A DNA stretch of 13,744 bases, taken from Anseongella sp036570465. GTDB taxonomy: Bacteria > Bacteroidota > Bacteroidia > Sphingobacteriales > Sphingobacteriaceae. The stretch covers positions 1-13,744 of the forward strand of contig DATCYD010000259.1 of assembly GCA_036570465.1 (NCBI GenBank), written 5' to 3'. Under the pieces are notes generated by a model. That model saw only the letters and a program-made list of their open reading frames with translations. It was not told where the DNA came from and did not search any database. A program made the position numbers and the translations under genes. This document shows positions 1 to 8,818 of the stretch, piece by piece (positions within the stretch are counted from its first letter, which is position 1; each line of letters opens with the position of its first letter).

Positions 1-891
1 CTGCTCTTTCAGCGTTTGGGTGATCTGTCCCACAACGCCATCAACCTGAAGTACAAAATCCCCGTATAGATTGGTGTTGCTTTTGCCAATGTATTCACTG
101 GAGGGTAATATAGGAGTATGTGGAGCCGGTAAGGCGAAATATAAAAAGAACGGTTGTCCGGCGCCGGCTTGTTCGTTGATATAACCAATGGCTTTCTTTG
201 TCAAATGCGGTAATACCTCCTGATGAACAAAATCGGGGGAGGTGAGACCCTTTCTCCACCATCCCTTGCTGGTCTTGCTTTCTGAGGTTTCCGTGGGCAC
301 GACGGTGGCCGTGCTGTTTTCAACATACACATAAGGCGCCATATCCAGGGAACCGGAAAATCCATAGGAATAGTTAAATCCCAATTCTTCGGGACCGTTT
401 TTAACAGGTTGACTAAAATCTACTTTGGGCCTTGAATTTAACTTATCGATGTTTTCAGGGGAGGCTTCAAACTGCCAGTCCCAGCCCAGGTGCCATTTGC
501 CGATAAATCCGGTATAATAACCTTGATCGCGCAGCACATCTGCCACCGTGATCCGGTCGGGAGGAATTAATGCTTTTGAGAACCCAGACAGAACAGATTG
601 TTTTAACCTTGACCGCCAATTGTATCTTCCGGTTAGTAGTCCGTAACGGGTTGGGGTACAAACAGAAGACGTGGTATAGGCATGCGTAAAAGCAATCCCG
701 TTTTCAGCAAGCTGATCAATATGGGGTGTTTGGAATGCCGCCTCTTCGTTAAAAGAAGACACATCGCCGTATCCAAGGTCATCCGCCAGAATAACAATGA
801 TATTAGGGCGTTTTTCCTTATTGGATTGCCCGAAGGTAGCCGATCCGATCAGACAGATCAGAATACTCAATAAAGTTTTTAGATTGTACAT
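1..891 (-). CDS. Sulfatase of the formylglycine (type I) family, N-terminal 297 residues; cut by the window edge
   Basis: Hydrolyses sulfate esters, probably on a glycan fragment. The frame is open from an ATG at 891-889 to base 1, so the C-terminus is outside the window. A signal peptide ending near SATFGQ (residues 16-21) with no lipobox cysteine suggests a soluble periplasmic enzyme. Visible family marks: metal-binding DD at 37-38, the CTPTR motif at 78-82 whose Cys78 would be converted to formylglycine, GKWHLG at 131-136 (Lys132, His134) and PAPHTP around His258. The Cys type needs an aerobic FGE or an anSME maturase, which is not in the window. Its start lies 17 bp after the stop of the preceding sulfatase, so it is the last visible gene of the susCD operon. 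Around CTPTR the sequence continues YGLLTGRYNWR, unlike the neighbouring sulfatase, so the two belong to different subgroups and probably hit different sulfate positions. Substrate unknown. Confidence 0.95.
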   Translation of the reverse strand, partial: MYNLKTLLSILICLIGSATFGQSNKEKRPNIIVILADDLGYGDVSSFNEEAAFQTPHIDQLAENGIAFTHAYTTSSVCTPTRYGLLTGRYNWRSRLKQSVLSGFSKALIPPDRITVADVLRDQGYYTGFIGKWHLGWDWQFEASPENIDKLNSRPKVDFSQPVKNGPEELGFNYSYGFSGSLDMAPYVYVENSTATVVPTETSESKTSKGWWRKGLTSPDFVHQEVLPHLTKKAIGYINEQAGAGQPFFLYFALPAPHTPILPSSEYIGKSNTNLYGDFVLQVDGVVGQITQTLKEQ

Positions 892-908
892 GGACTTTAA
901 CTATTCAG

Positions 909-2285
909 TTAATTTATCTTTTTGACTGTGATTTTATCGTCTTTCAGCGTTTCTTCCCATTGCTCCAGGGCATGAGATAACTCCTTTAATATCTCAGGAT
1001 GCCCTGCCTTTAGGTCTCTGGTCTCAGCAGTATCCTGATCCAGGTTGTATAACGCCGTTCCTTTCTTGTTCAATACCAGTTTCCACGGACCTTTTCGTAC
1101 GGCCTTTTGATTCCCAAATTGTTTATTGGCGAACCAGCGCCAGAATACAGTGCGTGGGTTTTGTTTTTCAGAAGTTCTCTGATCTGCCTCAAGGAGCAAG
1201 GGAGCAACGCTGACTCCTGACACCTGAGTTTTTTCATTCAGGTCTTTTTTGAGAAAGGCTGCAATGGTTGGGAAGATATCCATGGTTAAGACGATATGGT
1301 CTGTTGTGCCCGGAGCAATGACCCCCTTCCAGTAAAATACAGCCGGAACCCTGTGCCCGCCTTCATGCACCGAACTTTTTGCTCCCCGGAATGGATTGTT
1401 GGATCCCGCATTATGGGCAGCTCCGTTATCGGAAAAAAACAGGATCAGGGTGTTTTCCAACAGCCGTTGGCCTTCCAGGTATGTGTATAAGCGGCCAATA
1501 TGCTGATCAAGGGATTCAATCATCTCCTGGTAGGTCTTTTCCTTGTTATTCCTGTTCCCGATAACCGGAAAATCGCCATGGGCAGAACGGTAAGCCGTAT
1601 CATTGGGACCCTGAAGAGGGTAGTGAGGTGCCCCGTGTGCTAAATATAAAAAGAAAGGATTTTTCTGTGCTTGTTCTATAAAATCAATGGCATGATCTGT
1701 GATTATTTCCGTCAGATAGCCATCTTCCGGATGAAGTGATTTTTGCTGCCACCAGTCTGGGAATCCGGCTTGATCAATATGGCTGAAATAATCGATGTTT
1801 CCACTAGCAAACCCGCGGAATTGATCAAAACCCTGCACAATGGGGCCAAATTCGGGTTTATATCCAAGATGCCATTTTCCAAAGATCCCTGTGCTGTATG
1901 CCTCCTCTTTAAGAAATTCGGCAATGGTGTATTTATCCGGACTCATCCCGGTATGCCGATGGTGCTTTGCGGTGACTACACTGGCAATACCTGCCTCTTG
2001 CGGATACAAACCTGTCATCAATGAAGCCCTCGTTGGGCTGCACACAACACCGTTGCTATGAAAATTTGTCAACTTCAATCCGCCGGCTACTAACCGGTCA
2101 ATATTTGGGGTACGGATGGACCCGTCTCCGCCAAATGAGCCCAGATCTCCGTATCCCATATCGTCAGCCATGATTATAATCACATTAGGCCGTTGGGGAT
2201 TGGATGATTTATTCCCGGGATTGGAATTTTTATTACAGCTTCCAACAACCAACAGACAGGTGATGGCCCATAAAAGTGTTTTCAT
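909..2285 (-). CDS. Sulfatase lipoprotein of the formylglycine (type I) family
   Basis: A complete 458-residue sulfatase, normal length for the family. The N-terminus MKTLLWAITCLLVVGSC has a hydrophobic core and a lipobox-like VGSC, so Cys17 is probably lipidated. Family marks in order: metal-binding DD at 41-42, CSPTR at 82-86 (Cys82 becomes formylglycine), GKWHLGY at 136-142 (Lys137, His139), APHYPL around His221, SDNGAAH with Asp286/Asn287, and Lys303 in RGAKSSVHEGG. No key residue is missing. Its ATG follows the SusD stop after one base (TAG-T-ATG on the minus strand), so translation is probably coupled to susD. It should desulfate the glycan handled by this locus; which sugar and position cannot be told from sequence. 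Residues after Cys17 (NKNSN) lack the acidic stretch that marks surface export in Bacteroidota, so it may face the periplasm. Confidence 0.96.
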   Translation of the reverse strand: MKTLLWAITCLLVVGSCNKNSNPGNKSSNPQRPNVIIIMADDMGYGDLGSFGGDGSIRTPNIDRLVAGGLKLTNFHSNGVVCSPTRASLMTGLYPQEAGIASVVTAKHHRHTGMSPDKYTIAEFLKEEAYSTGIFGKWHLGYKPEFGPIVQGFDQFRGFASGNIDYFSHIDQAGFPDWWQQKSLHPEDGYLTEIITDHAIDFIEQAQKNPFFLYLAHGAPHYPLQGPNDTAYRSAHGDFPVIGNRNNKEKTYQEMIESLDQHIGRLYTYLEGQRLLENTLILFFSDNGAAHNAGSNNPFRGAKSSVHEGGHRVPAVFYWKGVIAPGTTDHIVLTMDIFPTIAAFLKKDLNEKTQVSGVSVAPLLLEADQRTSEKQNPRTVFWRWFANKQFGNQKAVRKGPWKLVLNKKGTALYNLDQDTAETRDLKAGHPEILKELSHALEQWEETLKDDKITVKKIN

Positions 2286-2286
2286 A

Positions 2287-3960
2287 CTAGTATTCCGGAT
2301 TTTGTGTCAGATTAGGATTGGCATCGATGGCTGACAGTGGGATGGGTAGTAAATACAGTTTATCATCCCAGATTCTTTTCATAGCCACATACTTTTCTCC
2401 ATCCAGATCTCCCGGGGCTGTAGTGCTTTTTGCAATACCATAGGCTATTCCCCCTTCAAATACTTTTGACCCAAGTTTATATCTCCAGATATCAAGCCAG
2501 CGCTGAGGGCCCTCGGCTACGAATTCAACTCTTCGTTCCAGTAAAATGGCATCGATCAGGTTGTTACCGGTACTTGCCTTCACTTCCGGAAGGTTGGTGA
2601 GTAGATAGGAGGGCATGTTGACCCGGTTTCGAACCATGTTAAGATAAGAAAGCGCTTCTGGATTTTTATCCTGCCCGGCCAGGGCCTCGGCATACATTAA
2701 TAAAACTTCTGCATATCGGAAAATGGTAAAATTTGTATAATCTGCCCCGGTGGATTCAAGCGAAAAATCTACGTACTTCCGGAAATTATAACCGGTAGGA
2801 TTTACCCGTCCCGTGATATCATCAGCAGGGGATCCCACTTCCGGATGGGGTTGAAATACATACGTGAAAGCTCCGGATCCTTTAGCAGGTAAGGTGTCTC
2901 CCGGAAGGATAAAGGATGCTCTGAATCTGGGGTCCCGGTTTTCCCATGGGTTAGCAGGGTTGTATTCGGGGTCATTTGCCGGATCTAACCCGTTTATGGT
3001 TTGAAAACATTCGATCAGACTGGCGGTAGCTCCCACGGCGCTGAAGTTTACCTGTGGTCCTCGCGGACCAGTATATGCGCCAACCGGAGCAAACGATCTT
3101 GAAAGCCAATGCGTCCTGATGTCCTTTAAATACTGATTTTCCAGAATAGACTCTGATGAATTATTATCGCTGGCTTTTGTGAATAAAAACTTGAATCCTT
3201 CGATACCCTCTTCCAGTTTATAGAAACCGCTTTCCACAATGACTTTACAGGCCGCTTCCGCCCCTGCATACATTGCTATCTTATCGGGATGCCAGGCGAT
3301 TGCGTTTAAATAGGCACGTGCTTTTAGTGTCAAAACAGCTGCGCGGGTAATTCTGCCCAGGTCCGGGGAAGGGTAGTCCCTCACTGTTGGAAGGTCATCG
3401 ATAGCATCCAATTCAGATATCACAAAATCAAACACCTCTTTTCTGGAAGCTGGTTCGGGAAAGAAATCGGGAGGAGTGGGCGCTGTGACCAGGGGGACGT
3501 TGCCATAGGCGAATAACATTCTTTCATATAACAATGCACGGATAAACCGCGCTTCTTTTTCCATTCGTGCTACCAGTTCGGGGTCTTCCGTTTCCGCATT
3601 GCTGACCCTGACAATAAATTCATTAATGTCTCTGATCTCACGATACCGGTAAAAAATAGTTACATGGGGATCAGAAGACACCCATGACAAATCGGCTCCA
3701 AATGTCATTCCATTTGTGTTTCTTCTTAAGGCATCGTTTGTCCACATATATGTCAGCAGGCCAAAGGTGACGGGTTGTTTGGGATTCAGGCCTGGACGTG
3801 GCAAAAATGTATATAAATGATTTAAAGCAGCAACCATATCTTCCAGGCTCTGATAGGCGGAAGTTTCGGAATAGGTGTCTCCGGGGGTTCTGGTAAGAAA
3901 ATCTTCACATCCGCCTGAAATCATTATTATTAAAAGAAGTGTAATATAGGTACTTTTCAT
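2287..3960 (-). CDS. SusD/RagB-family outer-membrane glycan-binding lipoprotein
   Basis: Surface lipoprotein that caps its partner SusC and binds the glycan before import. The 557-residue length is typical. The signal sequence ends in a lipobox ISGGC with Cys18 as the lipid site, followed by acidic Glu-Asp, consistent with surface export. N-terminal helical-repeat signature: RFIRALLYERMLFAYGNVPLV, near residues 137-157. C-terminal SusD signature: a SYLNMVRNRVNMP stretch, then LLERRVEFVAEGPQRWLDIW, the usual LERRxEFxxEGxRWxDL form. The gene starts 11 bp after the susC stop with AAAGAAGA just upstream of the ATG, a purine-rich ribosome binding site, and ends one base before the sulfatase start. 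It is certainly co-transcribed with susC. SusD proteins are too divergent for the ligand to be read from sequence. Confidence 0.97.
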   Translation of the reverse strand: MKSTYITLLLIIMISGGCEDFLTRTPGDTYSETSAYQSLEDMVAALNHLYTFLPRPGLNPKQPVTFGLLTYMWTNDALRRNTNGMTFGADLSWVSSDPHVTIFYRYREIRDINEFIVRVSNAETEDPELVARMEKEARFIRALLYERMLFAYGNVPLVTAPTPPDFFPEPASRKEVFDFVISELDAIDDLPTVRDYPSPDLGRITRAAVLTLKARAYLNAIAWHPDKIAMYAGAEAACKVIVESGFYKLEEGIEGFKFLFTKASDNNSSESILENQYLKDIRTHWLSRSFAPVGAYTGPRGPQVNFSAVGATASLIECFQTINGLDPANDPEYNPANPWENRDPRFRASFILPGDTLPAKGSGAFTYVFQPHPEVGSPADDITGRVNPTGYNFRKYVDFSLESTGADYTNFTIFRYAEVLLMYAEALAGQDKNPEALSYLNMVRNRVNMPSYLLTNLPEVKASTGNNLIDAILLERRVEFVAEGPQRWLDIWRYKLGSKVFEGGIAYGIAKSTTAPGDLDGEKYVAMKRIWDDKLYLLPIPLSAIDANPNLTQNPEY

Positions 3961-3971
3961 GATTCTTCTTT

Positions 3972-6900
3972 TTAAAGTTGGACACTAAAACCGAAAGAAT
4001 GGGTTACGGGGATTGGATAAGCAATATTGTTGACTCCAAGTTCGGGATCCCATCCATACTTAAAAGCGGGATAATTGGTCCATAATGTCCCCAGGTTCTC
4101 AATGGAATAAAAGAATGTCAATGCGTCTATCATTTTGAGCTTATTTAATAGCTTTTCTCCCAATTCATAGGAAATATTGATATTCTTCACTTTGATGTAT
4201 TCGGCATCTTTATACCAATGGGTACTGAATGGCATGTCTGTTTGTGTGATTTCAATATCGGGAAAGAGCGCATCCCTGTTTTCAGGAGTCCAATGATCAG
4301 TATGAAGTTCTAAAGGCGCTATCTGCCAGGGGAAAAATTGCATCACCGTGGTACCGGCCCATCGTTCATTTCTGTCCAGCATACCATACAGATGGGTTGA
4401 GATGGAGAAGTTCTTGTAAGAAAATCCCAGCGTTAAACCTGTTTGAAGATCCGGATTGTTCTCATCAATGACCACCCGGTCTGCCGGGGTTACCTGTCCG
4501 TCGTTATTTTGATCTGCATACCTGAGTCCCCCAACGTAGGCTGGCGCTACCGCGGACTGATCCACGTCATATTGGTCTATTTCCTGCGGTGTATTGAAAT
4601 ATCCGTCAGTTACGTATCCGTAGTAATTCCGGATGGGGAGACCTTCGTTGGTGTATTGAGCTTCACTGATCAGGGGGCCTCTTCCCTGGAGATCGGTTAC
4701 TTTGCTTCGGTAACTTGAAATGTTAAACCTGGCAAAGTAACTGAAATTGTTAATCTGATTCCTATGTGCCGCATTCAATTCCCATCCCCAACTTCTGGCA
4801 CTGTAAACGTTTCCCGGTACATTCCCTAATCCGTATTCAGCAGGGACCACCAGCTTATCAAGTATATCGCTGCGGTTGTTAATATAATATTCGGGAGTGA
4901 CAGTAAGCTTTCCTCCCCAGAGCACCACATCCAGTCCGATATTGGTAATTTCTGCCGTCTCCCAGGATAGATCAGGATTAACGGGGCCTGCCAGTGAAAG
5001 CTGTGGATACACCTTTCCGTTAAACGGGTAACCAGTGGGATTAAAATTGATGAGTTGTGTGGTCTCGAAGGGCCCCACGCCACCGGCATCTCCAAGCTGA
5101 CCCCATGAAGCTCTTAGTTTTAAACGGTCTATGAAATCAATGTTTTCAAAAAAGGGTTCTTTTTCAATGGCCCATCCCGCAGAAACAGAGGGAAAGAATC
5201 CAAAACGATTATCTGGTGAAAATTTTGAACTGCCGTCATACCTGAAGCTGAATTCAACAAGGTATTTACTCTGAAAATCGTAGTTAAGGCGGCCAAACAG
5301 AGAGACGGTGGCGATATTTCCTGTTTGCGAAGAATGATTGCCCAAGCCCAGTACTTCCTGGCCCAGGTTTAAACTGGGTAGTTTGTCAATGGAAAAATTA
5401 TTTCTGGTAGCGGAAAATAATTCCGACTCCCATTCGCTTGTCTGGAAACCGAGAAACGCGGAACCGAAATGACTCCCTTTTTGCATTTCGTACCTGAGCG
5501 ACGTTAATGTTCTGATGTCTTCTCTCACATAAGAGGACATGAATAAACTTCTGCTCTGAGCGCTGGCCGGCGTTGAGGATAATACATGGTCCAGGTCTCT
5601 TTCGTCCAATTCTACATAATCAAAGGTGTTCTCCCATGTTTTTCGGCTGACCTTGTCTTTATAGAAAATTACTTTTTGCTCGAAAACGAGATCTTTATAC
5701 AGGTTTAATTTAGCAAACAGCCTGATATCATAGGTGTCGCTGCCCTGACGGTCAAATGACCCGGATTCTGCAGACCCAACCGGGTTGATCAGGCCTGTTC
5801 CCCCTTTATAAACATAAGTTCCGTTATCAGTTTTTATGGGAAAAAAGGGCAGTCCTCTTAATGCGGAATTGTTTATTCCGGGAACTGAGGTGGTTTCCCT
5901 GTTTGATATTTCAGAATTTGTCCCCACTGTCAGCCAGGGTGTAATGTCAGACTCAAGCTTAACCCGGATACTATTCAAGGTATAATCATCACTTCCCTTG
6001 ATCAACCCTTTTTGACCAATTCTACCCAGTCCCAATGAATAGCTGGTGTTTTCAGAACCTCCGCTAAGGATGAGGCTATGAGTCTGCTGACCGGCATCTT
6101 TGCTATATAATTCCTGAGGCCACACCGTTTCCGGGTAATAACCACTGGCTGCCCTGTCGAGATCAGTCTGTTTGTATTTTACATCTTCAGGAGATGTTCC
6201 ATCATTTACCTGGGCTCTGTTAAACATTTCCATGAATTTCAATGAATTCACCGTCGATGGGATCAATGGCGGGTTTTGCATGGAAAAATGACCGTTGTAG
6301 GTAAGCGTGATTGGCTTATTCCGGTGACCGCTTTTAGTGGTTATTAAGATAACTCCGTTGGCAGCTCGTGAACCGTAAATGGCAGCCGCCGAAGCATCCT
6401 TCAATACAGAGATGCTTTCAATCATGCCAGGATGGACATTTCTTACCGAACCTTCAAAACCGTCAATCAGCACCAGTGGACCTCCTGCGTTCGTTGAGCT
6501 GATCCCCCTTATTCTCAGGCCTGAAAAAGTCCCTGGCCGGCCATTGGCTTGATTAACTGACAAACCGGGGATGCTTCCAATCAATGCAGACTGAACATTC
6601 GTTACCGGTCTTTTGGAAACTTGTAAATCTTCTGAAGATATTTGCGATATGGAACTTGTTACTTTCGCATTGGACTGTGTTCCATAGCCAACTACAACGA
6701 CTTCTTCTAATCCAGTGGCATCCTCGCGCATGATGGCATTGATTACCGTTTGGTTGCCAATAGCGATTTCCAGGCTTTTAAAGCCTAAATAGGAAAAGAC
6801 CAGCACCGCATTTTCACCTGGAACGTGGATGGCATAGTGTCCGTTTTCATCGGTGGCTACAGCTTGTTGCATGTTCTTGACCTGAACAGTTACCCCAGGC

Positions 6901-7307
6901 AAAGGGAGGCCGGTTGAATCTGAAACAGTACCGGTTATTTCCCGCTGCCGGATAGGAGGAACCGGTGTATCCAGGCCCCCGGGCTTCATGGAAACGACAA
7001 TGGTTTTTCCTTCCCTGGACCAGGTAAATGGTTGGTTTTTCAGGCAAATATCCAGCACCTGTTCAATGGAAACGTTTTTCACGTCCAGACTCACAGGCAG
7101 TGCTTGTTGCACCTCCTGGTACCGGTAGAAAAAATAGTAACCGCTTTGTTCTTCGATCAGTGAAAAAACCTTTTCAAGAGGCACATCGGTTGCGGAAAGG
7201 CTGATTTTCTGCGAAAAACTTGCAGCGCCCACATGCATGCATGCAACTGTCAGTAAAATGCCGGTTATTTTCATGAAAAGGAGCGATTTGAATAGTATCT
7301 TCCCCAT
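3972..7307 (-). CDS. SusC/RagA-family TonB-dependent transporter with N-terminal STN signalling domain
   Basis: Outer-membrane importer for glycan oligomers, energised by TonB/ExbBD and paired with the adjacent SusD. Numbering is from the ATG at 7307 (1111 aa): signal peptide about 1-33; STN (secretin/TonB short N-terminal) domain about 34-106, containing SGYYFFYRYQEV; carboxypeptidase-D-like beta-sandwich about 122-193; the SusC-typical EEVVVVGYG at 201-209; plug about 212-326 with LKDASAAAIYGSRAANG; then the 22-strand barrel, ending in a typical aromatic C-terminus HSFGFSVQL. The STN domain marks a transducer-type receptor that talks to a FecR protein, matching the ECF/FecR pair just upstream. 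An in-frame ATG at 7343 would add 12 residues (MNLTWTSCTIRG) that do not look like a signal peptide, so I prefer 7307; an ATG at 7274 (MKITG) is also possible. Confidence 0.96.
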   Translation of the reverse strand: MGKILFKSLLFMKITGILLTVACMHVGAASFSQKISLSATDVPLEKVFSLIEEQSGYYFFYRYQEVQQALPVSLDVKNVSIEQVLDICLKNQPFTWSREGKTIVVSMKPGGLDTPVPPIRQREITGTVSDSTGLPLPGVTVQVKNMQQAVATDENGHYAIHVPGENAVLVFSYLGFKSLEIAIGNQTVINAIMREDATGLEEVVVVGYGTQSNAKVTSSISQISSEDLQVSKRPVTNVQSALIGSIPGLSVNQANGRPGTFSGLRIRGISSTNAGGPLVLIDGFEGSVRNVHPGMIESISVLKDASAAAIYGSRAANGVILITTKSGHRNKPITLTYNGHFSMQNPPLIPSTVNSLKFMEMFNRAQVNDGTSPEDVKYKQTDLDRAASGYYPETVWPQELYSKDAGQQTHSLILSGGSENTSYSLGLGRIGQKGLIKGSDDYTLNSIRVKLESDITPWLTVGTNSEISNRETTSVPGINNSALRGLPFFPIKTDNGTYVYKGGTGLINPVGSAESGSFDRQGSDTYDIRLFAKLNLYKDLVFEQKVIFYKDKVSRKTWENTFDYVELDERDLDHVLSSTPASAQSRSLFMSSYVREDIRTLTSLRYEMQKGSHFGSAFLGFQTSEWESELFSATRNNFSIDKLPSLNLGQEVLGLGNHSSQTGNIATVSLFGRLNYDFQSKYLVEFSFRYDGSSKFSPDNRFGFFPSVSAGWAIEKEPFFENIDFIDRLKLRASWGQLGDAGGVGPFETTQLINFNPTGYPFNGKVYPQLSLAGPVNPDLSWETAEITNIGLDVVLWGGKLTVTPEYYINNRSDILDKLVVPAEYGLGNVPGNVYSARSWGWELNAAHRNQINNFSYFARFNISSYRSKVTDLQGRGPLISEAQYTNEGLPIRNYYGYVTDGYFNTPQEIDQYDVDQSAVAPAYVGGLRYADQNNDGQVTPADRVVIDENNPDLQTGLTLGFSYKNFSISTHLYGMLDRNERWAGTTVMQFFPWQIAPLELHTDHWTPENRDALFPDIEITQTDMPFSTHWYKDAEYIKVKNINISYELGEKLLNKLKMIDALTFFYSIENLGTLWTNYPAFKYGWDPELGVNNIAYPIPVTHSFGFSVQL

Positions 7308-7395
7308 ACCCCGGATGGTACAGGAAGTCCAGGTTAAATTCATAACTTTGCATTATCTTAAATGATACCATAAGGCTTAAGGCCTTGTGAAGTGG

Positions 7396-7428
7396 CTGGC
7401 GCTGTTACAGCAGCGCCAGTTTTATTTT
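7396..7428 (+). terminator. GC-rich hairpin with T-tract between fecR-like gene and susC
   Basis: CTGGCGCTG (7396-7404) and its exact reverse complement CAGCGCCAG (7411-7419) form a 9-bp stem with a 6-base loop, followed on the plus strand by TTTTATTTT (7420-7428). In form this is a rho-independent terminator for plus-strand RNA, yet no plus-strand gene reads into it. On the minus strand, where all genes lie, the A/T tract precedes the stem, so it would not act as a standard terminator; there it sits in the leader of susC and could be an RNA structure that protects or separates the susC transcript. Structure is certain from the sequence; function is not. Confidence 0.4.
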
Positions 7429-7486
7429 CCAGGAAATTCCGTTTAGATATTAACTGCTATTGTTTGCTATAATCATTGGTTTGGGT

Positions 7487-8758
7487 TTATCTAAATACAA
7501 TTATTTTGTTGCCTTCTATCCGGAAATTGATTTTACTTAGTTTGAATATTCTCAATACGCTCGATAAGGATTCGTTCCGGCTGATCTTTCCAATAAACTC
7601 CTCCTTTGGCATGGGTTCCTCGTAAACCACCTTTACATCGTACCATCGCTCTACCTGGCGCATGATGGCATAGATGTTGGCCCGGTTAAACTGAAAATAA
7701 CCCTTTTGCCAGGCAACTATTTCTTCGGTATTCACTTCCGCAACGTTAATACCGGCGTTGTTCTTATCCAGAATGGCTTGCTGGCCGGGGTATAACTGTA
7801 CGGGATCTGTGTTGGTTGTCTTTGCATTTACCTGAACACTCCCCTCCAGCAACGTGGTTTCTATCTGGCTTTTGCCGGCATAAGCCATGATATTAAAATG
7901 TGTTCCTAATACCGTTACGGTCATGTCATTTACCCGGACATGAAAAGGCTTCTTAGCAGTTTTGTCAGAAGATGAGATGGTGGCGGGAGAGGAGGCCACT
8001 TCAAAATAGGCCTCACCGGTAAGGAAAACTGTCCGATCCGGTCCCTTAAATGAAATCGGGTACCGGAGTGAACTGGCGGCGTTTAACCATACTTTTGTGC
8101 CATCGGGCAAGGTCAGTTGATACTGCCCGCCGCGAGGCGTTTCAATGGTGTTATAAAGCAGATCTCCGGGATCCGGACTGGTTGTGCTGCTTTCCGGCTG
8201 GTAAGCCAGCTCCCCGCTATGTAATTTGACCACTTTTGTTTCTCCCTGCATTGCCAAGGTGCCTCCGGATACTTCGTTTAGTGAGATTTTGGATCCGTCT
8301 GCCAGGGTTAGCACGGCTTTATTGCCTCCAGGGGGAATATCCTGAATATGTTCACTGGTACCGGTGATCGCCGGAGCATCAGGACGTTTAAGCGTTGACA
8401 TCCAATAAACTCCCGATACCACAAGAAGGGCAATGACTGCCGCGGCTGTATAAAGAAATCTCCTTTTTAAAGAAGGAACGGATTTTAGAGATGGGCTGGA
8501 TGTGATATACCGGGGTTGAGCATGGATTTGCTTCGGGGTCCCTTCTTCAATGTATTCCTCAATACGCTCAAGCAGGATTGGGTCAGCCGGAAAATGCTTT
8601 TCGCTCTGCTGTAACAAGTTCGCATATTCATCCAGTAATTCCTTTTTTTCGTCAGAGGGCATGCTTTGCAACCACTGATGAAATGCCTGGTGTTCCTCAA
8701 CAGTATGCTGATTTGTTATATATTTCTCAACAAAGCGTCTTGCTTCTGCCTTATCCAT
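7487..8758 (-). CDS. FecR-family anti-sigma factor with C-terminal DUF4974-like domain
   Basis: Inner-membrane regulator that holds the partner ECF sigma factor until the SusC STN domain signals glycan uptake. Of 423 residues, about 1-75 form a cytoplasmic helical anti-sigma region (MDKAEARRFVEKYITNQHTV and following). A basic LKRR stretch leads into one membrane span at about 101-120. The periplasmic part holds the FecR domain (about 204-310) with LPDGTKVWLNAASSLRYP, FLTGEAYFEV and VTVLGTHFNIMAY. The C-terminus, about 352-421 (YFQFNRANIYAIMRQVERWY onward), looks like DUF4974, typical of Bacteroidota FecR proteins. A second copy-like stretch GGNKAVLTLADGSKISL near 144-160 resembles GGQYQLTLPDGTKVWL near 210-225, as often in this group. 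It follows the sigma gene by 60 bp and precedes susC by 179 bp. Confidence 0.95.
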   Translation of the reverse strand: MDKAEARRFVEKYITNQHTVEEHQAFHQWLQSMPSDEKKELLDEYANLLQQSEKHFPADPILLERIEEYIEEGTPKQIHAQPRYITSSPSLKSVPSLKRRFLYTAAAVIALLVVSGVYWMSTLKRPDAPAITGTSEHIQDIPPGGNKAVLTLADGSKISLNEVSGGTLAMQGETKVVKLHSGELAYQPESSTTSPDPGDLLYNTIETPRGGQYQLTLPDGTKVWLNAASSLRYPISFKGPDRTVFLTGEAYFEVASSPATISSSDKTAKKPFHVRVNDMTVTVLGTHFNIMAYAGKSQIETTLLEGSVQVNAKTTNTDPVQLYPGQQAILDKNNAGINVAEVNTEEIVAWQKGYFQFNRANIYAIMRQVERWYDVKVVYEEPMPKEEFIGKISRNESLSSVLRIFKLSKINFRIEGNKIIVFR

Positions 8759-8770
8759 GGTTGTATCGGT

Positions 8771-8786
8771 TCTTCTTTATAGAAGA
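8771..8786. repeat. Short inverted repeat just before the FecR start
   Basis: TCTTCT and AGAAGA are perfect 6-bp arms around a TTAT loop. On the minus strand the second arm supplies AAAGAAGA about a dozen bases before the FecR ATG, which is also the best purine-rich ribosome-binding candidate. A weak stem here could mask it, but the stem is short and AT-rich, so function is speculative. Confidence 0.3.
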
Positions 8787-8818
8787 CACCGTTTCCCGGA
8801 AAAAGGACAGGTCAAGCG

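Noticed and set aside
467..661. Minus-strand open frame of 64 codons within the first sulfatase region
   Set aside because: It overlaps in another frame the sulfatase read from 891 to 1, which carries the family motifs; no independent support.
7174..7371. Minus-strand open frame of 65 codons covering the susC start
   Set aside because: It overlaps the susC signal peptide and STN domain in another frame and has no recognisable features.
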